Of a stretch of 64,000 nucleotides of DNA, positions 1 through 6,669 are shown in pieces (position 1 is the stretch's first letter; every line of letters starts with the position of its first letter). Location: the NCBI RefSeq assembly GCF_019654915.1, contig NZ_BPET01000021.1, positions 1-64,000 of the forward strand, in the 5' to 3' direction. The stretch is from Shewanella sp. MBTL60-007 (GTDB taxonomy: Bacteria > Pseudomonadota > Gammaproteobacteria > Enterobacterales > Shewanellaceae). The notes beneath the pieces were generated by a model. That model had not been told where the DNA came from. It ran no database searches and worked only from the letters and a program-made list of their open reading frames with translations. The translations under genes and the position numbers were made by a program.

Positions 1-651
1 AAACTCTGAGAATATAGTTTCATCTATAGGCTCTATTAATTGATCAGATAATTCATCGCGTTGCTTTCGTAGACTAAGTAGAATATTTTTGTTGTCATTA
101 AGTAAAGCTGTTATTTCTTGGCGTAAACCCTCGTTCTCACCTCCAAAATGTTCCATGAAAATGTTGTATCTTTCTTGCGGCTTAACTTCTCTCAAAAAAC
201 GGTCAATAGCATCCTGAGAAAGAATTATATGCTGAAAAAATTCAGTACCTTTTTCTGTTTCATTTTTATTAAATTTAAGGTCGCGTGAGTTAGTTTTTGT
301 TTTCGGTAATGTTCTAGTGTATTGCTTCTGAGTAGTTTGTACACTGACCGTAGTTTGGATTTCATCTGGGACGTCTTTATTTCTCAGGATACACTGTGCG
401 ATACCTGCTTGTTTAGTGCAGCGAGCAGCAAGTTCATTATTTTTCCGGTTATGATCTGTAACATAGCGTTCTAAATTTGCTGTAAATGCCCATTCCACAG
501 CATCATAAAATGAACTTTTTCCAAATCCATTTGGAGCATAAATAGCAATAAAATTAGATGGCACTTGGTCATCAGTTGTAAAATCAAAAGTAGCATCTTT
601 TTTGAATTTATAAGCTCTAAAGCCTTCTATCTCAACTTTTTTTATTTTCAT
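1..651 (-). CDS. ABC-3C system ABC (SMC/RecF-like) ATPase, C-terminus off window
   Basis: The frame is open from an ATG at 651 to the window edge (217 codons), so this is the N-terminal part only. Residues 1-15 (MKIKKVEIEGFRAYK) are the typical first strand of RecF/SMC/RecN ABC ATPases. A Walker A, APNGFGKSS, lies at about residues 39-47, followed by a basic and acidic helical stretch that looks like the start of a coiled coil. Walker B and signature motifs would lie outside the window. The gene overlaps the upstream gene by 20 bp and is last in a four-gene leftward operon. By family knowledge this is the motor subunit of an ABC-three-component conflict system. The family call is firm; the system-level role is inferred. 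Confidence 0.8.
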   Translation of the reverse strand, partial: MKIKKVEIEGFRAYKFKKDATFDFTTDDQVPSNFIAIYAPNGFGKSSFYDAVEWAFTANLERYVTDHNRKNNELAARCTKQAGIAQCILRNKDVPDEIQTTVSVQTTQKQYTRTLPKTKTNSRDLKFNKNETEKGTEFFQHIILSQDAIDRFLREVKPQERYNIFMEHFGGENEGLRQEITALLNDNKNILLSLRKQRDELSDQLIEPIDETIFSEF

Positions 652-1180
652 TTTTATTTAAAAACTCAATAATGTTGTTGATCATGGATACACGTTTCTC
701 TTTGGATTTTTGTGACATATCCAAGGGTGTCCCACAAATTAAACTAGCTATAATAGGGTCTATTTCTTGATTAGTAGCATGCTCTATATGCCTCAAGGAT
801 AAGTCAGAGCCTAACAACTCACCGTTTATGACATGTTCTACTTCAGCGGAATTGGCTTGCACATCTGAACTATCTAATACAACCTTTCTAACTGCGTATT
901 TATCATTTTGGATGATATACTTTTCTTTCAGTGGTAACTTTTCTGCGCAAAAAATAACTAAGTAGGTGTTCCACTTTGCAATTTGTCCAGGCGTTTTAAA
1001 ATATGCAGATATAAGGCTTTGTATTGCTTTCCAGTTTGAGATTACATCGTCGGAAGTCTTACACCAGCAAACGATACAATTTAGAAATAATGAGCCCTCT
1101 GTAGCAAACAGCCTGAACTCCATGCCTTCGAACTCCGTCTTTAAAAAATTGAGCTCATCTGGCTTACTTAATAATTTCAC
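632..1180 (-). CDS. ABC-3C system middle component 1 (MC1-like)
   Basis: A 182-residue protein read from a GTG at 1180, which has an AGAGGT ribosome site six bases upstream. An ATG further upstream at 1231 in the same frame lies deep inside the preceding gene and is less likely. The central block WNTYLVIF followed by IIQNDKYAVRKVVL recalls the conserved core of ABC-3C middle component 1 (a W-N-x-Y-L segment, then an I-x-x-D-K-Y-x-x-R-K strand). Such proteins link the ABC ATPase to effector subunits. The gene overlaps the protease gene by 17 bp and the ATPase gene by 20 bp, which implies coupled translation. The family assignment is from memory of the motif, not a search. Confidence 0.7.
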   Translation of the reverse strand: MKLLSKPDELNFLKTEFEGMEFRLFATEGSLFLNCIVCWCKTSDDVISNWKAIQSLISAYFKTPGQIAKWNTYLVIFCAEKLPLKEKYIIQNDKYAVRKVVLDSSDVQANSAEVEHVINGELLGSDLSLRHIEHATNQEIDPIIASLICGTPLDMSQKSKEKRVSMINNIIEFLNKNENKKS

Positions 1181-2426
1181 TGTAATACCTCTTAAAAATA
1201 GCGAGCTGCTCACTAGGTAGAGCTTTTCCATACTCCCATTCTTTCTCCACGACACAATAGTTACGTAGTCCCTTAAGATGAGTTACGGTAAAGGTTTTAT
1301 ATGTATCTTCATTAACATTATCTATTTGCAAAATATCCCCGTGGCTTGGAATAGAGCTAATATCATCAATTACTTCTGCCAAGTGTTCTAAAGGCGGTTG
1401 CAGCGGCGCATTTTCTTGGAATGAATTCACTACAATAACTCCCTTTCTATCTAGCATTTGTTTAGCCGCTTTCAAAATATCTGCCAATTCACGTACCCAA
1501 TGTTTATCAGTGCTAGAGTGTATAATTCTTCTCTTCCTCTCCAATCTTTTTAGATAGGCATTATCGACAACTTTAACCTCGTCAATAAGGGCACAAATTA
1601 TGACGAATTCAAAGTATGCCACCCAAAGTTCTTTATCTTGCAACACACTTGGGTTTTCATTGGCAAGTAATAGGGTCTTGTCATATTTCAGCATTAAGTC
1701 ATATGGAGCGGGTAAATGACCTTGAACTACGTGAACTACTTGTTCTAGTTTTTCTTTTAGTTTTTTTACGTTATCAGGTTTGATGACATTAAAACCAAAT
1801 ACTTTATCTTTAATACGGGAAAAGCTTTCCAAAAAGTAGGGCGCCATTGGTGCTAGTGTTTTGGATGAAATTATTTCGTTAAAACGCAATAAGCTAACAC
1901 ATTTAAGACGACCATACATTTCAATATCTTTATCACCATCCATGCTATGTTCAATACCAATCAAATAGGATTTTTGATTGTAAAGATAATATACCCCACT
2001 ACCTGACATACCATTAATTAGTTCTTTAGGTGGGATTCCCTCTGCAGTAAAAACAAAGCTTTCATCAGTGATGGTAGTAAACTTGCCATCCTGTTGTTTA
2101 ATCTTTTCTTGACTCTCTCTTCGTGTTTTGGGAAATCCAGTGACCATCAAGGGCGAGTGGTGCTCAATTGAGCTAGCAGGCCAAGCATGTTGCTGAATAT
2201 CCGAAAGGGGCTCAATAAGGACAATTGCACAATCAATGCTGTCATGTTTATGTATGTTAATAATCTTTATCGGTTCACCAAGATAATTGGTTATTGTGTT
2301 TTGCTCTTTTAAAACGTGTTTAGCTGTCAGAACATAAGAGTACTTATCTGTCATAGCATCGACGATTACGCCACTACCATCATTGACCATTACACAATGA
2401 GCTGACATAAGTTCATACATAGTCAT
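1164..2426 (-). CDS. Trypsin-like serine protease with C-terminal domain, ABC-3C effector candidate
   Basis: A 420-residue protein read from the ATG at 2426; a TTG in frame at 2438 is an alternative. The N-terminal half is a chymotrypsin-fold peptidase with a visible triad: His in LTAKHVL (about residue 37), Asp in DSIDCAIVLI (about 65) and Ser in NGMSGSGVYYL (about 141). No signal peptide is seen, so it should act in the cytosol. The C-terminal half (about 230-420) is a separate alpha/beta region with a conserved-looking end (HLKGLRNYCVVEKEWEYG) that resembles the C-terminal domains fused to ABC-3C effectors. It is second in the operon, with a start next to the MBL gene's stop. The substrate is unknown. 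Confidence 0.75.
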   Translation of the reverse strand: MTMYELMSAHCVMVNDGSGVIVDAMTDKYSYVLTAKHVLKEQNTITNYLGEPIKIINIHKHDSIDCAIVLIEPLSDIQQHAWPASSIEHHSPLMVTGFPKTRRESQEKIKQQDGKFTTITDESFVFTAEGIPPKELINGMSGSGVYYLYNQKSYLIGIEHSMDGDKDIEMYGRLKCVSLLRFNEIISSKTLAPMAPYFLESFSRIKDKVFGFNVIKPDNVKKLKEKLEQVVHVVQGHLPAPYDLMLKYDKTLLLANENPSVLQDKELWVAYFEFVIICALIDEVKVVDNAYLKRLERKRRIIHSSTDKHWVRELADILKAAKQMLDRKGVIVVNSFQENAPLQPPLEHLAEVIDDISSIPSHGDILQIDNVNEDTYKTFTVTHLKGLRNYCVVEKEWEYGKALPSEQLAIFKRYYSEIIK

Positions 2427-2427
2427 A

Positions 2428-3483
2428 TTAATATTCAATCTTTTCGGTTAATGCATGTAGACGGCATGAATACAACGAAATTTCACTTGGTAAGAGTAAA
2501 CTTTCAATGACAGAGTTATAATTAAAACAAATTAAACCTTTTTCGCTGTAAGAGAGAATTCTTGCAATAGTTCTTTTATCTGGTAATCCATGACGTGAGC
2601 CATCAGTGGAGATTAGAAACTTCTCTGCTTCAATCATTTCTAAGAACTCTGTACTTGTATTATGTTGACTGCCATGATGTGAAACCTTTACCAAATCCAC
2701 TCTTAGTTTTTTTTCACTGCTAAAATCAAGAGACTTCAAGCTCTCAACTACCGTTTTGTCGTGAGCATCCCCCAAGAACAACATAGACTTTCCATCGGCT
2801 TCAGCGATAAAAGCTATCGAACTTCCGTTGGTAAAAGAGGCATCTTCTTTAAATTTATCATCAGCCCAAATTTCGTCAAAACTTAATGAGTGATCTGTCT
2901 TATTTCCTGAAGTTTCAGGGGGTTCTCCATCATACGGCCAGACGCGAAGTAATTTTCGAAGATCACTTTCGTTTGGCGATAGAATCTTAAACGTAAAGGG
3001 GCCTTGGGAAATAACCTGACCAGCCTTTACAATTGCTCTTCTCTCGCACCCCATATCTTCAAGTATATCCTCTAGTGCCTTACCCTGTTGTGCACTTGTA
3101 TCGGGAGATACATCGCTCAACCTCACATCATTTTCAGGTATTTCGGCATGATCAAAATAATTTGTCACATATTTTGAAGAGTTAAACCATATCGCTTTGA
3201 CTAAATCTTGTAGATAACCAGATGCTTCAAAAGCTCGTATCAGTCCACCTATATGATCATCGTCAATGTGAGTTAGAATCGCCAGATCAATAACTTGATT
3301 CTTATTCTTGATTTCATCTAAGACTACGCATAGCTCACCATCATATCTGAGGCGAGGACCATGCTTGAAGGTCGCTGGATTCCCTCCATCAATTAAGAGA
3401 TTAAAAGTTCCATCTACGCTTTCATGGGAAACTAGAATGCAATCACCATGATTCGCACGCAGTAAACGAACTCTAATTGTCAT
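2428..3483 (-). CDS. MBL-fold (ComEC/Rec2-type) metallo-hydrolase
   Basis: A 351-residue protein with an ATG at 3483 and an AAGGAG ribosome site. The metallo-beta-lactamase signature is THIDDDHIGG at residues 71-80, i.e. HxDxDH, where the second metal ligand of the usual HxHxDH is Asp. Downstream are FLGDAHDKTV (bridging Asp) and VSHHGSQHNTS (the late His motif of ComEC-type domains). There are no membrane segments, so this is a stand-alone soluble hydrolase rather than a DNA-uptake channel. It is first in the ABC-3C-like operon. Nuclease or phosphodiesterase activity is plausible from the family but is inference. Confidence 0.8.
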   Translation of the reverse strand: MTIRVRLLRANHGDCILVSHESVDGTFNLLIDGGNPATFKHGPRLRYDGELCVVLDEIKNKNQVIDLAILTHIDDDHIGGLIRAFEASGYLQDLVKAIWFNSSKYVTNYFDHAEIPENDVRLSDVSPDTSAQQGKALEDILEDMGCERRAIVKAGQVISQGPFTFKILSPNESDLRKLLRVWPYDGEPPETSGNKTDHSLSFDEIWADDKFKEDASFTNGSSIAFIAEADGKSMLFLGDAHDKTVVESLKSLDFSSEKKLRVDLVKVSHHGSQHNTSTEFLEMIEAEKFLISTDGSRHGLPDKRTIARILSYSEKGLICFNYNSVIESLLLPSEISLYSCRLHALTEKIEY

Positions 3484-3535
3484 ATTATCTCCTTCAGGAA
3501 TTCGGGGTACTTTTCAAGATTAAAGCGCATGCTGT

Positions 3536-3697
3536 TTAGCTGTTTCTCAATAGTTGATTTAGAAAAAGAACGGCAGTGTCGTTATAAACGAGGCTTTGAG
3601 TCGTAACAGTGGTGTTCATCGAATCCATATAATGATCGGCTATGTTATTGCTAGCTGCTTGAAGGTAGGCTGTGAATAGCTGTGATAGTGGATCCAT
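3536..3697 (-). CDS. Small hypothetical protein, 53 aa
   Basis: An ATG at 3697 has an AAGGAAGAG ribosome site four bases upstream and opens a 53-codon frame ending in TAA at 3536. The product starts MDPLSQLFTAYLQ, has no membrane segment and gives no family recognition. It lies between the replication gene and the MBL gene on the same strand, 52 bp ahead of the MBL start, so it could lead the defence operon or close the replicon module. It is too short to be certain that it is coding. Confidence 0.4.
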   Translation of the reverse strand: MDPLSQLFTAYLQAASNNIADHYMDSMNTTVTTQSLVYNDTAVLFLNQLLRNS

Positions 3698-3763
3698 TCA
3701 CTCTTCCTTAAGTATCTGTTACATATCTAATTATGTGCATTTGTTGTTTGGATATTACTATCT

Positions 3764-3883
3764 TTATTGAATGATTAATACCCAGCGAATAATAAAATCC
3801 CCTTGGTATTGTCTTCCAGCATGATCTACCTCAACTTGTTCGAAAATGATGTCGTCAAAATTAATATCTAATCGCCTTTTGCC
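3764..3883 (-). other. Protein-like frame without a usual start codon, overlapping the Rep 3' end
   Basis: A 39-codon frame runs from just after a TGA to a TAA at 3764. It is in the +1 frame relative to the end of the replication gene and contains no ATG, GTG or TTG. Its translation (LDINFDDIIFEQVEVDHAG and onward, ending IIRWVLIIQ) has the composition of a real protein. It could be an ATT-started small gene, a +1 frameshift extension of Rep, or a remnant of a longer gene. I cannot choose between these from sequence alone. Confidence 0.25.
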
Positions 3884-5831
3884 TCATATAGCTCTTAGAT
3901 ACATCTATTTCATTTACTCTTTTTGGCCTTTCACCATCTTTAGGTCGGAGGTTGATTGTAACCAAATTTGCAATACTCTTGGATTCGGTTACAAGCGTTG
4001 TACAGTTATTGACAGAACTCCAAGTTAACTGCTTTTGGCTCTTTGCCAATGAGATAGACCATTCGTGATGGCGTGTGATGATCTCTACACCTAAGTAGAT
4101 AATCCCTTTGAGCTGTGTTACTAGTTCATCGCCATAGCGGTTGGTCTTGTACTCTTTACTTGCCTTTATATCTGGATTCATTTCGACAATTCCTACAACT
4201 GGCGTGGACTTGCTTGATTTAACCGTTTCTGGAGTTCGGGCTATGGTTCCGAAATTGGTTTCGGGATTAGTGCTGGAAACGGCTACATCAGTTTGCTGGA
4301 CGTTTTCAGGGTCATTAGGTAGTGCAACCCTAGATTCGCTCTGGGAATTGCTGAAATTAGAGCACTGGTTACTTGCAGGTTGTCGATTTCGTTTTTGAAG
4401 GTAAAGCGGTCTTAGCGTCTGATCATTGCGTTTACAAAACACACCTCCCATAAGAGAGGTGTATTCATTCCAATCAGAGTTGTCAGCGGCCTGTCTTATT
4501 GCTTCTAGTACATCAAGGGATTGGTCTGTTTGTGGAGGCAAGCGCCTAAGCTCTCGCCATTGGGTAACACCAACGCCGCCAATCTGCTGAAACTGACGTA
4601 TACCCCAGCAGGAAGCCCACACTTTAATGCGAACTGCTGAGGTTACGGCTTCTTTACCGTATGAGTCGTGATCTATGCCTTCACCGTCAATGTTCTTTGA
4701 AACGTACTTAACCACATAGCCCGTTGCCGAGCCTTTATTGGGGTCAATATATTCAACCTTAAAACGGCGCTCTTTAGCGCCGTGTTCGTCTCCGTCTTCC
4801 TCTAGGCAATATTGCTCAAATGTGTCGACTAAGGCTTGTTGCTGCTCAGTTGGGATGAACAGCAATAGATGCCAATGGGGTGTGCCGTCATGGTGTGGTT
4901 CGGCAATTCGGAAACCAAATGGGGTGATCTTGTCTCGATTGAGTGAAGCGCGTATACGTTGAAAGGTACGATTGAGATAATCTTGTGCATCGAGTGGCGT
5001 AGCGCCGTTCCAATTAGAGTTAGCATCGCCAGATTTTGAATAGCTCCTGTGATACTTAGATGGTGTTGTCATGGTAAGAAAGAGGGCTGAATACCCCTTA
5101 TCTTTGGCGTAGTCTTCAAAACCACGTATACGAACCATAAGTTCGGCTTTGCGTATGGCTGGGTTTGAAACATTGAGCTTTGAGAGTTCAGCAAGGCTCA
5201 TGCTGAACTCATCTTCATTGGTGGCGATGGTGCGCTCCAATAACTCCTGATTGCTTTGCCATTGCTTCTTAAATGCCTCTACCGTTACGTTGCTGGCATA
5301 AATTCCCTTATGTTTATTCACTTGGTTAAGCAAGCGAGAAATGGTCTCTATTTGTCTGTTATGCAGTTTGCGTAGTTTTGGTTTCCACCAAGACTCATCA
5401 TTTGCCCGTAACAGCACGCCACGCACTTTGGCGTGTTCAATCTCCGTTAAGGTATCATTTTCAAGATTGTTGAGTATCGTTGCTGTGAGCTTTGGCGGCG
5501 GAATTTGATAACACTGCATATAGTGCACAATAGCGCGGTAAGTTCTTTTTAGACCTTGTGTGCGCTCGTTGGCTGAAATCTTAACGCAGCTACGAGCATG
5601 GCGCTTGGCATTGGCTTTATGATCCTTGTCTTCAACATTGACGCTATAAAAACGGCTATCTTTGCCAAGGATCTTCGCTATTGATTTTGTAAGCGATAAC
5701 ACCGACAAGTTTGCCTCTCGTCTTGTCGGCCATTTTTTGTATTGTTGGAGTATCGCTTTTTTGTGAGGGGAGGGAAGCCCATAAAGCCTCCCTTTTAACC
5801 ACTTTTTGTCGTGCTCATGTATTTCAGGCAT
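3861..5831 (-). CDS. HUH rolling-circle replication endonuclease (phage gpA-like)
   Basis: A 656-residue protein. The ATG at 5831 is chosen because a GGAGG lies eight bases upstream; an upstream ATG at 5855 is in frame. The HUH core is visible: metal-binding HWH in a strand (PHHDGTPHWHLLLF, about residues 312-325), then GYVVKYVSKNI (about 371-381), whose tyrosines are candidates for nicking DNA. This arrangement is that of P2-gpA-like replication endonucleases, which nick one strand and stay covalently attached to start rolling-circle replication. The last 170 residues or so are polar and look disordered. It is last in a four-gene leftward module and overlaps the 96-aa gene by 8 bp. Confidence 0.85.
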   Translation of the reverse strand: MPEIHEHDKKWLKGRLYGLPSPHKKAILQQYKKWPTRREANLSVLSLTKSIAKILGKDSRFYSVNVEDKDHKANAKRHARSCVKISANERTQGLKRTYRAIVHYMQCYQIPPPKLTATILNNLENDTLTEIEHAKVRGVLLRANDESWWKPKLRKLHNRQIETISRLLNQVNKHKGIYASNVTVEAFKKQWQSNQELLERTIATNEDEFSMSLAELSKLNVSNPAIRKAELMVRIRGFEDYAKDKGYSALFLTMTTPSKYHRSYSKSGDANSNWNGATPLDAQDYLNRTFQRIRASLNRDKITPFGFRIAEPHHDGTPHWHLLLFIPTEQQQALVDTFEQYCLEEDGDEHGAKERRFKVEYIDPNKGSATGYVVKYVSKNIDGEGIDHDSYGKEAVTSAVRIKVWASCWGIRQFQQIGGVGVTQWRELRRLPPQTDQSLDVLEAIRQAADNSDWNEYTSLMGGVFCKRNDQTLRPLYLQKRNRQPASNQCSNFSNSQSESRVALPNDPENVQQTDVAVSSTNPETNFGTIARTPETVKSSKSTPVVGIVEMNPDIKASKEYKTNRYGDELVTQLKGIIYLGVEIITRHHEWSISLAKSQKQLTWSSVNNCTTLVTESKSIANLVTINLRPKDGERPKRVNEIDVSKSYMRQKAIRY

Positions 5832-6114
5832 TGGCACGGCCTCCATTATTGGCAAGCCATGTTTGTCCCTTTTGATTGAGTGTTACTCGTTGCCAATGTA
5901 TCCCCATTACATAACGGGATTGTTCGGCAATAAAGCCCCGTGCTTTTAATTTAAACAGGCTTCGCTTTTGAAAGTGCCCATTACAGCTTTCGTTATAGCT
6001 TTCATAGCCCGTCATTTTTCCAAGATCGGCACAGACCTCAATGCAAACCTCAATACTGTTGCCATGGGCTAACCAGTTTATTAACTCAATTTGCTCTTTA
6101 GTGAAGGCGGCCAT
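5824..6114 (-). CDS. Hypothetical small protein of replicon module, 96 aa
   Basis: An ATG at 6114 is preceded by GGAGGCAAATA. The product (MAAFTKEQIELINWLAHG at the start) is soluble and ends in a strand-turn-strand pattern (RYVMGIHWQRVTLNQKGQTW) that could be the wing of a winged helix. The start overlaps the upstream stop (ATG and TGA share bases at 6114) and the 3' end overlaps the Rep start, so it is translationally coupled on both sides. A DNA-binding or Rep-accessory role is only a guess from position. Confidence 0.65.
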   Translation of the reverse strand: MAAFTKEQIELINWLAHGNSIEVCIEVCADLGKMTGYESYNESCNGHFQKRSLFKLKARGFIAEQSRYVMGIHWQRVTLNQKGQTWLANNGGRANA

Positions 6115-6377
6115 TATTTGCCTCCTTCTCTTTTAGTCGAAGTTTGCGTTACGTTAACGGGCTGAGTCGTGTTAACGGTACTAGCTTCGTTAACGAGTTC
6201 TGTACCCGTTAACGGGGACATTGGTTCTGATTTGCCTTTTGTACCCGTTAACGGTTTTTTTACTGCAGCTTGAAGCATGCTGTTAGTCGCTTCTAGTGAC
6301 CCCCAGATATAACCAAGCTGAATAAGGATAATTATTGGCAAGACAATAACGTTTAAAAAATTAAAGAGTGTGCTCAT
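6114..6377 (-). CDS. Single-TM hypothetical protein with VN/LTGT repeat tail, 87 aa
   Basis: The start at ATG 6377 is chosen because GGGAGGG lies directly upstream; an in-frame ATG at 6407 lies within the HTH gene. Residues 1-25 are one hydrophobic segment (FNFLNVIVLPIIILIQLGYIW). The tail is low-complexity with repeated V-N and L-T-G-T words. Those words arise from five GTTAAC palindromes in the DNA, so the DNA itself may be what is selected. It overlaps the HTH gene by 17 bp. Small TM proteins are common in filamentous-phage-like and RCR modules; no function is assigned. Confidence 0.6.
   Translation of the reverse strand: MSTLFNFLNVIVLPIIILIQLGYIWGSLEATNSMLQAAVKKPLTGTKGKSEPMSPLTGTELVNEASTVNTTQPVNVTQTSTKREGGK
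6153..6252. repeat. Five GTTAAC palindromes at 18-19-bp steps
   Basis: GTTAAC occurs at 6153, 6171, 6189, 6208 and 6247, each followed by G. Steps are 18, 18, 19 and 39 (about two steps), close to two helical turns. Two copies sit in the longer context GTACCCGTTAACGG. The array lies inside the small TM gene next to the Rep gene, the sort of place iteron-like Rep or repressor sites occur. Function is not known. Confidence 0.6.
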
Positions 6378-6546
6378 AAACCCTCCCTTCAATAAAGCTT
6401 TCAACATCGCTTTGGCGGTACATCACACGGCGACCAACTTTAATAAAGCTAAGTGGATAGCGGCCAGTACAGCGCCATACTGATAAGGTTCCTATCGTGA
6501 CTCCTAAGAAGTCTGAAACCTGAGAGGGGGTAAGCAGTGTATTCAT
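6361..6546 (-). CDS. AlpA/excisionase-type HTH regulator, 61 aa
   Basis: An ATG at 6546 with a GGAGC ribosome site. The protein is almost entirely one MerR/AlpA-like winged HTH: LLTPSQVSDFLGV, then TIGTLSVWRCTGRYP, then FIKVGRRVMYRQSDVESFI. This is the usual form of HTH_17/AlpA proteins, which act as excisionases or transcription switches in integrated phages, satellites and RCR elements. It heads the leftward module HTH - TM - 96 aa - Rep. Its target is not shown by sequence; the GTTAAC array and the hairpin at 6618-6643 are candidates. Confidence 0.8.
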   Translation of the reverse strand: MNTLLTPSQVSDFLGVTIGTLSVWRCTGRYPLSFIKVGRRVMYRQSDVESFIEGRVYEHTL

Positions 6547-6617
6547 GTTAGCTCCGATTTGTTTGTATTCGTCGGAGTGAACAATATGATCAGATGATTA
6601 GTGTGTATGTGGGGTTA

Positions 6618-6643
6618 GCTGCGAGAAGTATGTTTCTCGCAGC
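6618..6643. repeat. Perfect 10-bp inverted repeat (hairpin)
   Basis: GCTGCGAGAA and TTCTCGCAGC are separated by six bases. A further partial copy (GCTCGCAGTGAG) follows at about 6656. It lies between the HTH gene and the 286-aa gene. No T-run follows on either strand, so it may be an operator or origin hairpin rather than a terminator. Confidence 0.6.
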
Positions 6644-6669
6644 GAAAAAGGTGTGGCTCGCAGTGAGGC

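Noticed and set aside
4141..4398. Plus-strand frames of 60-85 codons within the Rep gene (also at 3846 and 4738)
   Set aside because: They lie opposite the clearly coding Rep frame and have no start signals or recognisable domains.
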